Source: Elephas maximus indicus
Lineage: Eukaryota > Chordata > Mammalia > Proboscidea > Elephantidae
Direction: 5' to 3'
NCBI RefSeq assembly: GCF_024166365.1
Contig: NC_064820.1
Span: forward strand, 85,388,001-85,452,000
Length of the DNA: 64,000 bases
Shown here: positions 31,622 through 42,775 of the stretch, in pieces
Numbering within the stretch: the stretch's first letter is position 1
Layout of the letters: each line of letters begins with the position of its first letter
Notes under the pieces: model-generated
Seen by the model: only the letters and a program-made list of their open reading frames with translations
Database searches by the model: none
Told to the model about the DNA's origin: nothing
Position numbers and translations under genes: made by a program

Positions 31622-34600
31622 ATGACTAAACCCATACCTATCAATGATTACGCTGAATGTAAATGTACTAAATGCACCAATAAAGAGACAGAGAGTGGCA
31701 GAATGGATTTAAAAAATAATCTGTGTATATGCTGCCTACAAGAGACACACCTTAGACATAAAGACACAAACATACTAAAACTCAAAGGATGAAAAAAATA
31801 TATCAGGTGAACAACAATCAAAAAAGAGTAGGGGTGTCAATTTTAGTTTCTGACAAAATAGACCTTAAAGTAAAATCCACCACAAAGGATAAGAAAGGAC
31901 ACTACATAACGATTAAAGGGTCAATACACCAGGAGGACATAACCATAAAAAATATTTACACACGCAATGACAGAGCTCCAAAATACATAAAACAAACTCT
32001 AACAGCATTGAAAAGGGAGATAGACAGCTCCACAATAATAGTAGGAGACTTCAACACACCACTTTGATGAAGGAGAGAATATGCAGGAAGAAACTCAAAA
32101 AGTCACAGAAGATCTAAATTCCACAATCAACCAACTTGGCCTCATAGACGTATATAGAACAGCCCACCCAACAACTGCAAAGTATACTTTCTTTTCTAGT
32201 GCACATAGAACATTCTCTAAAATTGACCACATATTAGGTCATAAAGCAAGCCTTTGCAGAATCCAAAACATTGCAATATTACAAAACATCTTCTCTGACC
32301 ATAAGGACATAAAAGTAGAAATCAATAACAGAAAAATCAGGGAAAAGAAATCAAATACTTGGGAACTGAACAATATCCTGCTCAAAAAAGACTGGGTTAT
32401 AGAAGACATTAAGGATGGAACAAAGAAATTCAGAGAATCCAATAAGAATGAAACACTTCCTATCGGAACCTTTGGGACACAGCAAAAGCAGTCCTCAGAG
32501 GTTAATTTACATCAATAAATTCACACATACGAAATGAAGCAAGGGCCAAAATAAAAAAGCTATCCGTACAACTTGAACAAATAGAAAGAAAGCAAAAAAA
32601 GAAACCCTCAGGCACCAGAAGAAAGCAAATAATAAAAATTAGAGCAGAATTATACGAATTAGAGAACAGGAAAAAAATTAAAAGAGTTAACAAGACCAAA
32701 ACCTGGTTGTCTGAAAAAATTTATAAACCATTGGATAGACTGACTAAAGAAAAACAGGAGAGGATGCAAAGAACCCAAATAAAAAATGAAATGGGTGGTA
32801 TCACAACAGACCCAACAGAAATTAAAAGAAATCATATCAGATTACTACAAAAAATTGTACTCCAACAAATTTGAAAACCTAGAAGAAATGAATGAATTCC
32901 TAGAAACACACTCCCTACCTAAACTAACACAAACAGAGATAGGGCAACTAAATAGACCTATAACAAAAAAAAAGAGATTGAAAAGGTAATTAAAAATCTC
33001 CCAACAAAAAAAAGACCTGGCCCGGGTGGCTTCACTGCAGAGTTCTACCAAACTTTCAGAGAAGAGTTAACACCACTACTACTAAAGGTATTTCAAAGCA
33101 TAGAAAAGGACGGAATATTCCCAAACTCATTCTATGAATCCAGCATATCCCTGATACCAAATCCAGGTAAAGACACCACAGAAAAAGAAAATTACAGACC
33201 TATATCCCTCAAGAACGTAGATGCAAAAACCCTCAACAAAATTCTAGTTAATAGAATTCAACAACACATCAAAAAGATAATTCACCATAACCTGGTATGC
33301 AGGGATGGTTCGACATTAGAAAAACAATTAATGTAATCCATCATATAAATAAAACAAAAGACAAGAACCACATGATTTCGTCAACTGATGCAGAAAAGGC
33401 ATGTGACAAAGTCCAACACCCATTCATGGTAAAAACTCTCAGCAAAATAGGAATAGAAGGAAAATTCCTCAACATAATAAACAGCATTTATACAGAGCCA
33501 AGAGCCAACGTCATCCTAAATGGAGAGATTCTGAAAGCATTCCCCTTGAGAACGGGAACTAGATAAGGATGCCCTTTATCACCACTCTTATTCAACATTG
33601 TGCTGGACCAGGTCCTAGCCAGAGAAATTAGGCTACATAAAGAAATAACAGGCATCCAGATTGGTAAGGAAGAAGTAAAAGTATCTCTATTTGTGGATGA
33701 CATGATTTTATACACAGAAAACCCTAAAGAATCCTCAAGAAAGCTACTGAAACTAATAGAAGAGTTCAACATAAGACCATAAAGATAAATATACAAAATT
33801 CAGTCGGATTCCTCCACACCAACAAAAAGAACATTGAGGAGGAAATCACCACATCAATGCCATTTACAGTAGTCCCCAAGAAGATAAAATACTTAGGAAT
33901 AAATCTTACCAGAGTTGTAAAAGACTTATACAAAGAAAATTACAAGACACTACTGCAAGAAACCAAAAGAGACCTATGCAAGTGGAAAAACATACCTTGC
34001 TCAAGAATAGGAAGACTTAACATTGTAAAAATGTCTATTCTACCAAGAGCCATCTATAGATACAATGCAATTCTGATCCAAATTCCAATGACATTTTTTA
34101 ATGAGATGGAGAAACAAATCACCAACTTCATATGGAAGGGTAAAAGATCCCGGATAAGTAAAGCATTACTGAAAAAGAAAACAAAGTGGGAGGCCTCACT
34201 CCACCTAATTTTAGAGCCTATTATATCGCCACAGTAGTCAAAACAGTCTGGTACTGGTACAACAGCAGATATGTAGACCAATGGAACAGAATTGAGAATC
34301 CAGACATAAATCCATCCACATATGAGCAGCTGATATTTGACAAAGGCCCAAATTCGGTTAATTGGGGAAAAGGCAGTCTTTTTAACAAATGGTGGTAGCA
34401 TAACTGGATACCCATCTGCAAGAAAATGAAACAAGATCCATACCTCACACCATGCACAAAAACTAACTCAAAATGGATCAAAGACCTAAATACAAAATCT
34501 AAAACCATAAAGATCATGGACAAAAAAATAGGGACAACGTTAGGAGCCCTAATACATGGCATAAACAGTATACAAAACACGACTAAAAATTCAGAAAAGA

Positions 34601-35385
34601 AACCAGATAACTGGGAGCTCTTAAAAATCAAACACCTATGCTCATCCAAAGGCTTCACCAAAAGAGTAAAAAGACTACCTACACACTGGGAAAAAGTTTT
34701 TAACTGTGACATTTCCAGTCAGCGCCTGATCTCTAAAATCTACATGATACTGCAAAAACTCAACTACAAAAAGACAAATAACCCGATTTAAAAACTGGCA
34801 AAGGATATGAACAGGCACTTTACTAAAGAAGACTTGGAGGTACCGAACAGATACATGAGGAAATGCTCACGATCATTAGGCATTAGAAAAATGCAAATCA
34901 AAACTACGATGAGATTCTGTCTAACTCCAGCAAGGCTGGCATTAACCAAAAAAACACAAAATAATCAATGCAGGAGAGGTTGTGGAGAGATTGGAACATT
35001 TATACACTGCTGGTGGGAATGTAAAATGGTACAACCAGTTTAGAAATCGATTTGCTGCTTTCTTAAAAGACTAGAAATAAAACTACCATATGATCCAGCA
35101 ATTTCATTCCTCGGAGTATATCCTAGAGAAATAAGAGCCTTTTCACCTACAGATATATGCATGCTTATGTTCATTGCATCACCGTTTACAATAGCAAAAA
35201 GTTGGAAGCAACCAAGGTGCCCATCAATGGATGAATGGATACATAAATTATGGTATATTCACACAATGGAATATTACCCATCGATAAAGAACAATGATGA
35301 ATCCATGAAACATTTCATAACATGGAGAAATCTGGAAGACATTATGCTGAGTGAAATTAGTTGCAAAAGGACAAATATTGCATAA
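31622..35385 (+). pseudogene. L1 ORF2 (endonuclease and reverse transcriptase), broken
   Basis: The start ATG at 31,622 lies where L1 ORF2 begins, and the last codons end at 35,385. Net length of 3.76 kb is close to the 3.8 kb usual for the family. The N-terminal endonuclease shows QETHL with the catalytic glutamate (31,739-31,753), GDFN (32,044-32,055) and the SKIDH motif with the D-H pair at 32,225-32,230. The reverse-transcriptase active site reads FVDD at 33,690-33,701 instead of FADD. The C-terminal cysteine-rich motif CX3CX7HX4C is intact at 34,969-35,022. Frameshifts and stops (one directly after GDFNTPL at 32,065) break it into pieces. The longest open run is about 145 codons (32,081-32,518). 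Confidence 0.85.
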
Positions 35386-35454
35386 GACTGTTATTATAAG
35401 AACTGGAGAAATAGTTTAAACAGATAGAGAACGAAATATTCTTTGATGGTTATG

Positions 35455-35479
35455 AGGGGGGGAGGGGGGAGGGAGGGAG
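35455..35479 (+). repeat. G-rich tract of L1 3'UTR (possible G-quadruplex)
   Basis: Runs of three to six G separated by A. The same tract sits at the matching place in the other L1 3' ends (36,763-36,790, 39,139-39,162 and 47,468-47,485). Such tracts are typical of L1 3'UTRs. Confidence 0.8.
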
Positions 35480-36133
35480 AGAGGTACTCACTAATTAGAT
35501 AGTAGATAAGTTTTATTTTAGCTGAAAGGAAAGACAACACACAATACAAGAGAGGTCAACACAACTGGACTAAACCAAAAGCGAAGACGTTTCCTGAACA
35601 AATTGAATGCTTCAAAGGCCAGGGTAACAGGGGCAGGGGTTTGAGGACCATGGTTTCAGAGGACATCTAAGTCAATTGGCATACTAAAATCTATTAAGGA
35701 AACATTCTGCATCCCACTTTGGAGAGTGGCGTCTGGGGTCTTAAACGCTACCAAGTGGCCATCTAAGATGCATCAACTGGTCTCAAACCATCTGGAGAAA
35801 GGAATAATGAAGACCACCAAACACACACAATAACTATGAGCCTAAGATACAGAAAGGACCACATAAACCAGAGACTACATCAGCCTGAGGCCAGAAGAAC
35901 TAGATGGTTCCCAGCTACAACTGATGACTGCCCTGACAGGGAACACAACAGAGAACCCCAAAGGGAGCAAGAGAGCAGTGGGATGCAGACCCCAAATTCT
36001 TGTAAAAAGACCAGATTTAATGGTCAGACTGGGACTAGAAGTACCCTGGAGGCCATGATACCCAGACCTTCTATTACCCCAGTGGTTCCATTCCAAAAAC
36101 CCAACTGTTTAGACAGGGATTGGACTGGAATAT

Positions 36134-36295
36134 CACCAAACCGACTGCCGTCGAGTTGATTACCGACTTATAGCAACCCTATAGGACAGAGCAGAACTGC
36201 CGCCATAGAGTTTCCAAGGAGCACCTGGTGGATTACAATTGCTGACCTTTTGGTTAGCAGCCATAACTCCTAACCACTACACCACCAGGGTTTCC
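36134..36295 (-). mobile_element. AfroSINE inserted in the L1 3'UTR
   Basis: Short-body subtype, reverse. It is flanked by a perfect 13-bp repeat TGGACTGGAATAT at 36,121-36,133 and 36,296-36,308. The adjacent L1 3' end lacks the SINE at its equivalent place (about 37,391-37,410, GAGCTGGAATATTGG), so the insertion followed or was independent of that copy. Confidence 0.95.
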
Positions 36296-36594
36296 TGGAC
36301 TGGAATATTGGATGGAAGATGATACTGGTGAAGAACGAGCTTCTTGGATCAAGTAGACACATGAGACTATATTGGCATCTCCTGTCTGGAGGGGAGATGA
36401 GAGGGCAGAGGGGGCCAGAAGCTGCCCAAATGGACACGAGGAGAGAGGGTGGAGGAAAGAACTGTGCTATCTGATTAGAGGGAGAGCAATTAGGAGTGTA
36501 TAGCAAGGTGTATGTAAATTTTTATATGACAGACTGACCTCATTTGTAAACTTTTACTTAAAGCACAATAAAAATTAACTAAAAAAAAAAAAAA

Positions 36595-37687
36595 GAACAA
36601 TGATGAATCCATGAAACATTTCATAACTTCGAGGAATCTGGAAGACATTATGCTGAGTGAAATTAGTCAGTTGCAAAAGGACAAATATTGTATAAGATCA
36701 CTATTATAAGAACTGGAAAAATAATTTAAACAGAGAAGAAAATATTCTTTAATGGCAACAAGAGGGGGGAGGGAGGGAGGAAGGGAGAGGGTTTTTCACT
36801 AATTAGATAGTAGACAAGTTTTATTTTAGGCGAAGGGAAAGACAGCACACAGTACGGGAGAGGTCAACACAACTGGACTAAACCAAAAGCAAAGAAGTTT
36901 CCTGAGTAAACTGAACATGTTGAAGGCCAGCGAACAGGGATGGGGGTTGGGGGACCATGGTTTCAGGGGACATCTAAGTTAATTGGCATAATAAAATCTA
37001 TTTAGAAAACATTCTGCATTCCACTTTGGAGAGTGGCGTCTGGGGTCTTAAACACTAGGAAGCGGCCATCTGTGATGCATCAGTTGGTCTCAACCCACCT
37101 GGAGCAAGAAAGAATGAAGAACACCAAAGACACAAAATAACTATGAGACTACATCAGCCCGAGACCAGAACTAGATGGTGCCTGGCCACAACTGATGACT
37201 GCCCTGACAGGGAACACAAGAGAATCCCTGAAGGAGCAGGAGAGCAGTGGGATGCAGACCCCAAATTCTCATAAAAAGACCGGACTTAATGGTCTGACTT
37301 CGACTAGAAGGACCCCGGAGGTCATAGTCCCCAGACCTTCTGTTAGCCCAAGAGGAACCATTCCCAGGGCCAACTCTTCAGACAGGGATTGAGCTGGAAT
37401 ATTGGATGGAAAATGACACTGGTGAAGAAGGGGCTTCTTGGATCAAGTAGACACGAGGCTGTGTTGGCTTCTCCTGTCTAGAGGGGAGATGAGAGGGCAG
37501 AGGGGGCCAGAAGCTGCCCAAATGGACCCGAGGAGAGAGAGTGGAGGGAATGAGAATGCTGTTTCATTAGGGGGAGAGTAATTAGGAGTGTATAGCAAGG
37601 TGTGTATAAAATGCTGTATGAGAGACTGACTTGATTTGTAAACTTCCGCTTAAAGCACAATAAAAATTAATTAAAAAAAAAAAAAAA
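36595..37687 (+). mobile_element. Second L1 3' end, 5' truncated
   Basis: Starts in mid-ORF2 at a point equivalent to 35,287 (GAACAATGATGAATCC), directly after the poly(A) of the previous unit. It runs through the whole 3'UTR to its own poly(A). The sequence is very close to the first unit, so it is the same subfamily. G-rich tract at 36,763-36,790. Confidence 0.85.
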
Positions 37688-37688
37688 G

Positions 37689-40081
37689 AAACCAAAAGAG
37701 ACCTACATAAGTGGAAGAACGCACCTTGGTCATTAACAGGAAGACTCAACATTGCGAAAATATCAATTATACCCAGAGCAACCTACAGATACAAAGCAAT
37801 CCCGATTCAAATTTCAGTGGCATTATTTAATGAGATGGAGAAACAAATCACCAGCTTCATATGGAAAGAGAAGAGGCCCCTGGTAAGTAAAACATTACTG
37901 AAAAAGAAGAACGAAGTGGGAGGCTTCACGCTACCTGATTTTGAACCTACTATATTATATTATATTATATTATATACCGCCACAGTAGTCAAAACAGCCT
38001 GGTACTGGTAATTCATCCATGAGCAGCTGATATTTGACAAAGGCCCAAAGTCTGTTAAATGGGGAAAAGACAGTCTCTTTAACAAATTGTGCTGACGAAA
38101 GTGAATATCCATCTGCAAAAAAAAGAAACAAGACCCATACCTCACTCCATGCACAAAAACTAACTCAAAATGGATCAAAGACCTAAATATAAAATCTAAA
38201 ACGATAAAGATCATGGAAGAAAAAATAGGGACAATGTTAGGAGCCCTAATACATGGCATAAACAGTATGTAAAACACTACTAACAATATATAAATACCAG
38301 AAGACAAACTAGATAACTGGGAGCTCCTAAAAATCAAACACCTATGCTCATCCAAAGACTTCACCAAAACAGTAAAAAGACAACTTACAGACTGGGAAAA
38401 GATTTTTAGCTATGACAAGTCCGATCAGTATCTAATCTCTAAAATCTACAAGATACTATGAAAATTCAACCACAAAAAGACAAATAACCCAATTAAAAAA
38501 TGGTCAAAGGATATAAACCGGCACTTCACCACAAAAGACATTCAGGTGGCTAACAGATACATGAGGAAACACTCATGATCATTAGCCATTAGAGAAATGC
38601 AAGTCAAAACTACAAGAAGATACCATCTCACCCCAACAAGCCTGGCATTAATCCAAAAAACACAAAATGTTGGAGAGGTTGTGGAGAGACTGGAACACTA
38701 TACACTGCTGATGGGCATGTAAAGTGGTACAACCAGTTTGGAAATAAATTTGGTGCTGCATTAAAGCAAGAAATAGAACTACCATATGATCCAGCAATCC
38801 CACTCCTTAGAATATATCTTAGAGAAATAAAAGCCCTCACACGAACAGATATATGCATATCCATGTTCATTGCAGCCCTGTTTACAATAGTTGGAAACAT
38901 CCTAGTGCCTTTCAACGGATGAATGGATAAACAAATTATGGCATATTCACACAATGGAATACTACACAATAATGAACAATGAAGAATCCATGAAACACCT
39001 TATAACATGGATGAATCGGGAAGGTATTATGCTGAGTGAAATTAGTCGGTCACAAAAGGACAAATATTGTATGAGACCACTATTGTAAGAACTCAAGAAA
39101 AGGTTTAAACACAGAAGAAAACATCTTTTATGGTTACAGGGGTGGGGAAGGAGGGAGAGGGGCATTCACTAACTAGATAGTAGGCAAGAATTATTTTAGA
39201 TGAAGGGAAGGACAATACACAGTACAGGGGAAGTCAGCACAACTGGACTAAACCAAAAGCTAAGAAGTTTCCTGAATACAACCAAACACTTCAAGGGACA
39301 GGGTAGCAGGGGCATGGGTCTGGGGACCATGGTTTCAGGGGACATCTAGGCCAACTGGCATAACAAAGTTTATTGAGAAAACGTTCTGCATCCCACTTTG
39401 GTGAGTGGTATCTGAGGTCTTAAAAGCTAGTAAGTGACTATTTACAATGCATCAATTTGTCCTAACCCACCTGGAGCAAAGGAGAATGAAGAACACTAAA
39501 TACACAAGGAAAATACGAGTCCAAGAGACAGAAAGGGCCACAAAAACCAGAGACTCCATCAGCCTGAGACTGGAAGAACTACACGGTGCCTGGCTACCAC
39601 CAATGACTGCCTTTACAGGGAACACAACAGAGGGTCCCTGATGGAGCAGGGGGAAAATGGGGTGTAGAACTCAAATTCTAGTATAAAAACCAGACTTACT
39701 GGTCTGACTAAGACTGGAGGGACCCCAGAGGACATGGCCCCCAGATTCTCTGTTAGCCCAAAACTAAAAGCATTCCCGAAGCTAACTCTTCAGACAAAGT
39801 TTAGACTGGGCTATAAAACATAAAATGAAAATGGTGAGGAATGTGCTTTTTAGCTTAAGTAGACACATGAGACTAAATGGGCAGCTCCAGTCCGGAGGCG
39901 AGATGAGAAGGCAGAGGGGGACAGGAGCTGGTTGAATGGACACAGGGAATACAGGGTGGAGAGGAGTGTGCTGTCACATTACAGGGAGAGCAACTAGGGT
40001 CGCATAACCATGTGTGTATAAGTTTTTGTATGAGCAACTGACGAGAGTTGCAAACTTTCACTTAAAGCACAATTTAAAAAA
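37689..40081 (+). mobile_element. Third L1 3' end, 5' truncated, different subfamily
   Basis: Starts at a point equivalent to 33,958 of the full-length unit (GAAACCAAAAGAGACC), directly after a poly(A). It continues through the end of ORF2 and a 3'UTR more diverged than the first two. It carries a TATAT-type expansion at 37,951-37,976 and a roughly 60-base deletion just after 38,009. Ends CTTAAAGCACAATTTAAAAA. Confidence 0.8.
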
Positions 40082-40182
40082 TAAGGAAAAAACTTTTTAT
40101 CAAAATAATACACATATATGTTAAGTAATTTAAAAAGTAGTAGTAATAAAATTAAACCAAACCCATTGCTGTCAATGCTAAC

Positions 40183-40345
40183 TAATATTTATTGAGCTTT
40201 TACTTTGTGCCAGGGACTGTTCTCAGCCATTTACAAAGATTATCTCATTGAATCCTCACAACTTTATGAGATAAGTACTATTATTACACTTATTTTACAA
40301 TCAAAGCAACTGAATACAATACAGTTTAGGTCAGAGAGAGGATGG
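40183..40345 (-). mobile_element. MIR SINE, reverse
   Basis: 'TATTTATTGAGCTTTTACTT', 'GTGCCAGGGACTGTTCTCAG', 'ATCTCATTGAATCCTCACAA', then 'ATAAGTACTATTATTACACT' is the standard inverted MIR order. Confidence 0.75.
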
Positions 40346-40792
40346 GGGCTACAAAAGCAGATCAAGCACCATCTAGTAAGTTGTGTAAGGCAAGTTTAGG
40401 GTTTGGGGATTGATCTGAAATAATTTTAGGAGAAACTTCACAGGCCTGTGGTGAGCGTGTGTGTGTGCGTGCGTGTGTGTCTGTATTAGGTAGGCAGGAG
40501 GTAGTATGGGAAAAGGAGGCACAATGAATAGTTCCCAAGTTTCTGGCTTGAGCAAATGAGAACAGTTTACAGGTATAGTGAACACTGGAGGGAAAACCAA
40601 TTGGGCAAGAAAGATAATGATTTAAGTTCTAGACATGGCAATTTCTTTATTTCCTTTGTGTCTCCCACAGTGCACAACATTATTAGGTTATATAACACAC
40701 CCAAGAATGCTAAGTCCATAAACAAAAGGAAATTCATTTGTTCTATGTAGCTATCTTCTTAATAGGACAGTGTAAGTATATTTGTCAATCAC
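40346..40792. other. Unassigned stretch with (GT)n
   Basis: A mixed GT repeat lies at 40,456-40,482. Otherwise nothing recognised. Confidence 0.5.
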
Positions 40793-40804
40793 TTAGCTAA
40801 CATT

Positions 40805-41028
40805 AAGGAGCCTTGATGGCACAGCAGTTAAGTGCTCGGCCGCTAACTGAAAGGTCGGTAGTTTGAACCCACCAGTTGTTCTGTAGGAGAAAGATGTGGC
40901 AGTCTGCTTCGGTAAAGATTTCAGCCTTGGAAACCCTATGGGGGCAGTTCTACTCTGTCCTATAGGGTCGCGATGAGTCAGAATCAACTTAATGGCAATG
41001 AGTTTGGGTTTTTGTTTGTTCGTTTGTT
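40805..41028 (+). mobile_element. AfroSINE, long-body subtype, with target duplication
   Basis: All parts are present: head AGGAGCCTTGATGGCACAGC, B box AGTTTGAACCCACC, the long body GAGAAAGATGTGGCAGTCTG, tail GTCGCGATGAGTCAGAATCA and a T-rich end. It is flanked by a perfect 12-bp repeat TTAGCTAACATT at 40,793-40,804 and 41,029-41,040. Confidence 0.95.
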
Positions 41029-41040
41029 TTAGCTAACATT

Positions 41041-41720
41041 TATTGGGTTCCTATTGTGCTAAATATATTGTATGAGGTTCTTGTGACAAACACAAGTAAA
41101 AAAGTATGTCAATAATCTGTTTGCTATAACCGTCTATAGCCCAGAAGAGAGATCTGGGCTAGAAATGAAGTTTTAGGAATCCTCAGCATATGTTGGCAAT
41201 TGAAGTATGCATTAGATGAGTTCATCTCTACGCAGTTGTGGAGAAGAGAAGGACTCAGAATGGAGCTCTGAGGAGAGCCATCATTTTGCATTTTGATAGA
41301 GGAGAAGCTCACAAAGGAGATTTACAAGGATTCTCTAAAAGAGTGTGGTGTCATGGAATCCCAGGAAGAGAAGATTTCAAGAAGGAGGAAGTCTTAACAT
41401 TTTCAGATGCTGAGAAACCAAAGAAGGTGACTTTGAAAAAAACTAACTAAAACAATCAATTTATTTTCATGGAGGTCATTACTGGTCTTAACAAGAAGAA
41501 TTTGATGGAGTAATTGGGGGAGAATCCATTTTGAGAAGGTGGAAGACAAAAAGAACTTGTGGAAATGGAAGCAATGGGAGGAGATATCCTTTTTAAAAAT
41601 GTGGCTGTGGAGAGGAAGAGAGCTAGTGAGGGGTGGAGGGAGGGCTTTTGTATTTGACGTTGTGGTTAAGCTGATACACCAACCATAGAATCATTGATGA
41701 TGTGTTCCAGTGTGTTTGGA
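41041..41720. other. Unassigned stretch
   Basis: Purine-rich in part. The 70-codon frame at 41,238-41,450 has no recognisable motif and is probably accidental. Confidence 0.5.
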
Positions 41721-41864
41721 AACCAAAAACCAAACCAAACCCAGTGCCATCGAGTTGATTCCGACTCATAGCGATCCTGTAGGACAGAGTAGAACTGCCC
41801 CATAATGTTTCCCAAGGCTGTAATCTTTATGGAAGCAGATCGCCACATCTTCCTCTCCCTCAGT
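41721..41864 (-). mobile_element. AfroSINE, reverse, head missing
   Basis: Tail CAGTGCCATCGAGTTGATTC and body TAGAACTGCCCCATAATGTT, then GGAAGCAGATCGCCACATCT. The tRNA-like head is lost. Confidence 0.85.
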
Positions 41865-42448
41865 GGCCTCCTGCAACAATCCTGAACTTATGTCACGTCC
41901 AAGTCAGGAGATTGGGCTGGTCCTTTGTTCTCTGTAGTTGCATCTTTGCCGTCTGTGACAGCATGATGCTGCTGTGCAGCCCTGGATCCTGCCTCTTGGG
42001 CACAGAGGCTGGAGGCAGGCTCAGAGGTCTTCCCACTGACTTCAGACAGTGCTTCCCATATTAAGTCCCTAAGAGGGTCACTGCATCCCAGTAGGGCTTG
42101 GTTTCTGCCACCACGTAGTGGTTGCTGTCTTCTCCCCAGTGAAAACTCTCTCTTCCAATGTTTGGAAACATGATCTCTCTTCTTGATCTAATGTAAGAAA
42201 ATGAGATGATAACCCCAGTTCATTTTTCCCCTAATTACGCACAGTGTATAACTCATGTAACGACAGAGGATGGTAACCATTTTTCTTTGAACAACTTCTC
42301 ACAAAATGTCACTATTCAAGTCACTAACAAATAGAACAGTTAATTTCACTTCTCCTATTTGAATTTCAGTTCTCTTTCTGGCTACGGTTTTCAGTGCTAG
42401 CTGGCAGTGGAATCAAATCACCAACAACTGGCTCTTCTTTCTATAAAT

Positions 42449-42546
42449 CAAAAACCAAAGCTGTTGCCATAGAGTCAATTCCAACTGACAACAAACCTGT
42501 AGAATAGAGAAGAATTGCCCCTAGGGTTTCTAAGGCTGTAAATCTT
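42449..42546 (-). mobile_element. AfroSINE tail and body, reverse (unit 1)
   Basis: CTGTTGCCATAGAGTCAATT, then AGAAGAATTGCCCCTAGGGT and GGCTGTAAATCTT. It is cut by the second tandem unit. Confidence 0.8.
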
Positions 42547-42628
42547 GTATTTCATTTCTTTCTGGCTACAGATTTAAGTGCTAGCTGGCAGTGGAATTAA
42601 ATCAACATTTGGCTCTATAAACCAATCA

Positions 42629-42775
42629 TAGTGACTCTATAAGGACAGAGTAGAATTGCCCCATAGGGTTTCCAAGGCTGTAAATCTATTCGGGAACAGA
42701 CTGCCACATCTTTCTCCTGCGAGCAGCTGGTGAGTTTGAACTGCCAACCTTTCAGTTAGCAGCCAAGTGCTTAAC
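42629..42775 (-). mobile_element. AfroSINE body and head, reverse (unit 2)
   Basis: AATCATAGTGACTCTATAAG, body AGAATTGCCCCATAGGGTTT, inverted head CAGTTAGCAGCCAAGTGCTT. The far tail end is missing, which complements the loss in unit 1. Confidence 0.85.

Larger units (their letters stand above)
28802..36592 (+). mobile_element. Full-length L1 retrotransposon, inactivated
   Basis: About 7.8 kb including a SINE inserted in its 3'UTR. It starts with the canonical L1 5' end GGAGGCAGGGCCAAGATGG. It has a GC-richer 5'UTR (to about 30,159), a decayed ORF1, a decayed ORF2, a 3'UTR with a G-rich tract at 35,455-35,479, a CACAATAAAAATTAACT polyadenylation region and a run of A. Many frameshifts and stops make it incapable of autonomous movement. 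It is joined directly to two further L1 3' ends (36,595-37,687 and 37,689-40,081). Confidence 0.85.

Noticed and set aside
34221-34712. 163-codon reverse-strand frame
   Set aside because: Antisense shadow of L1 ORF2.
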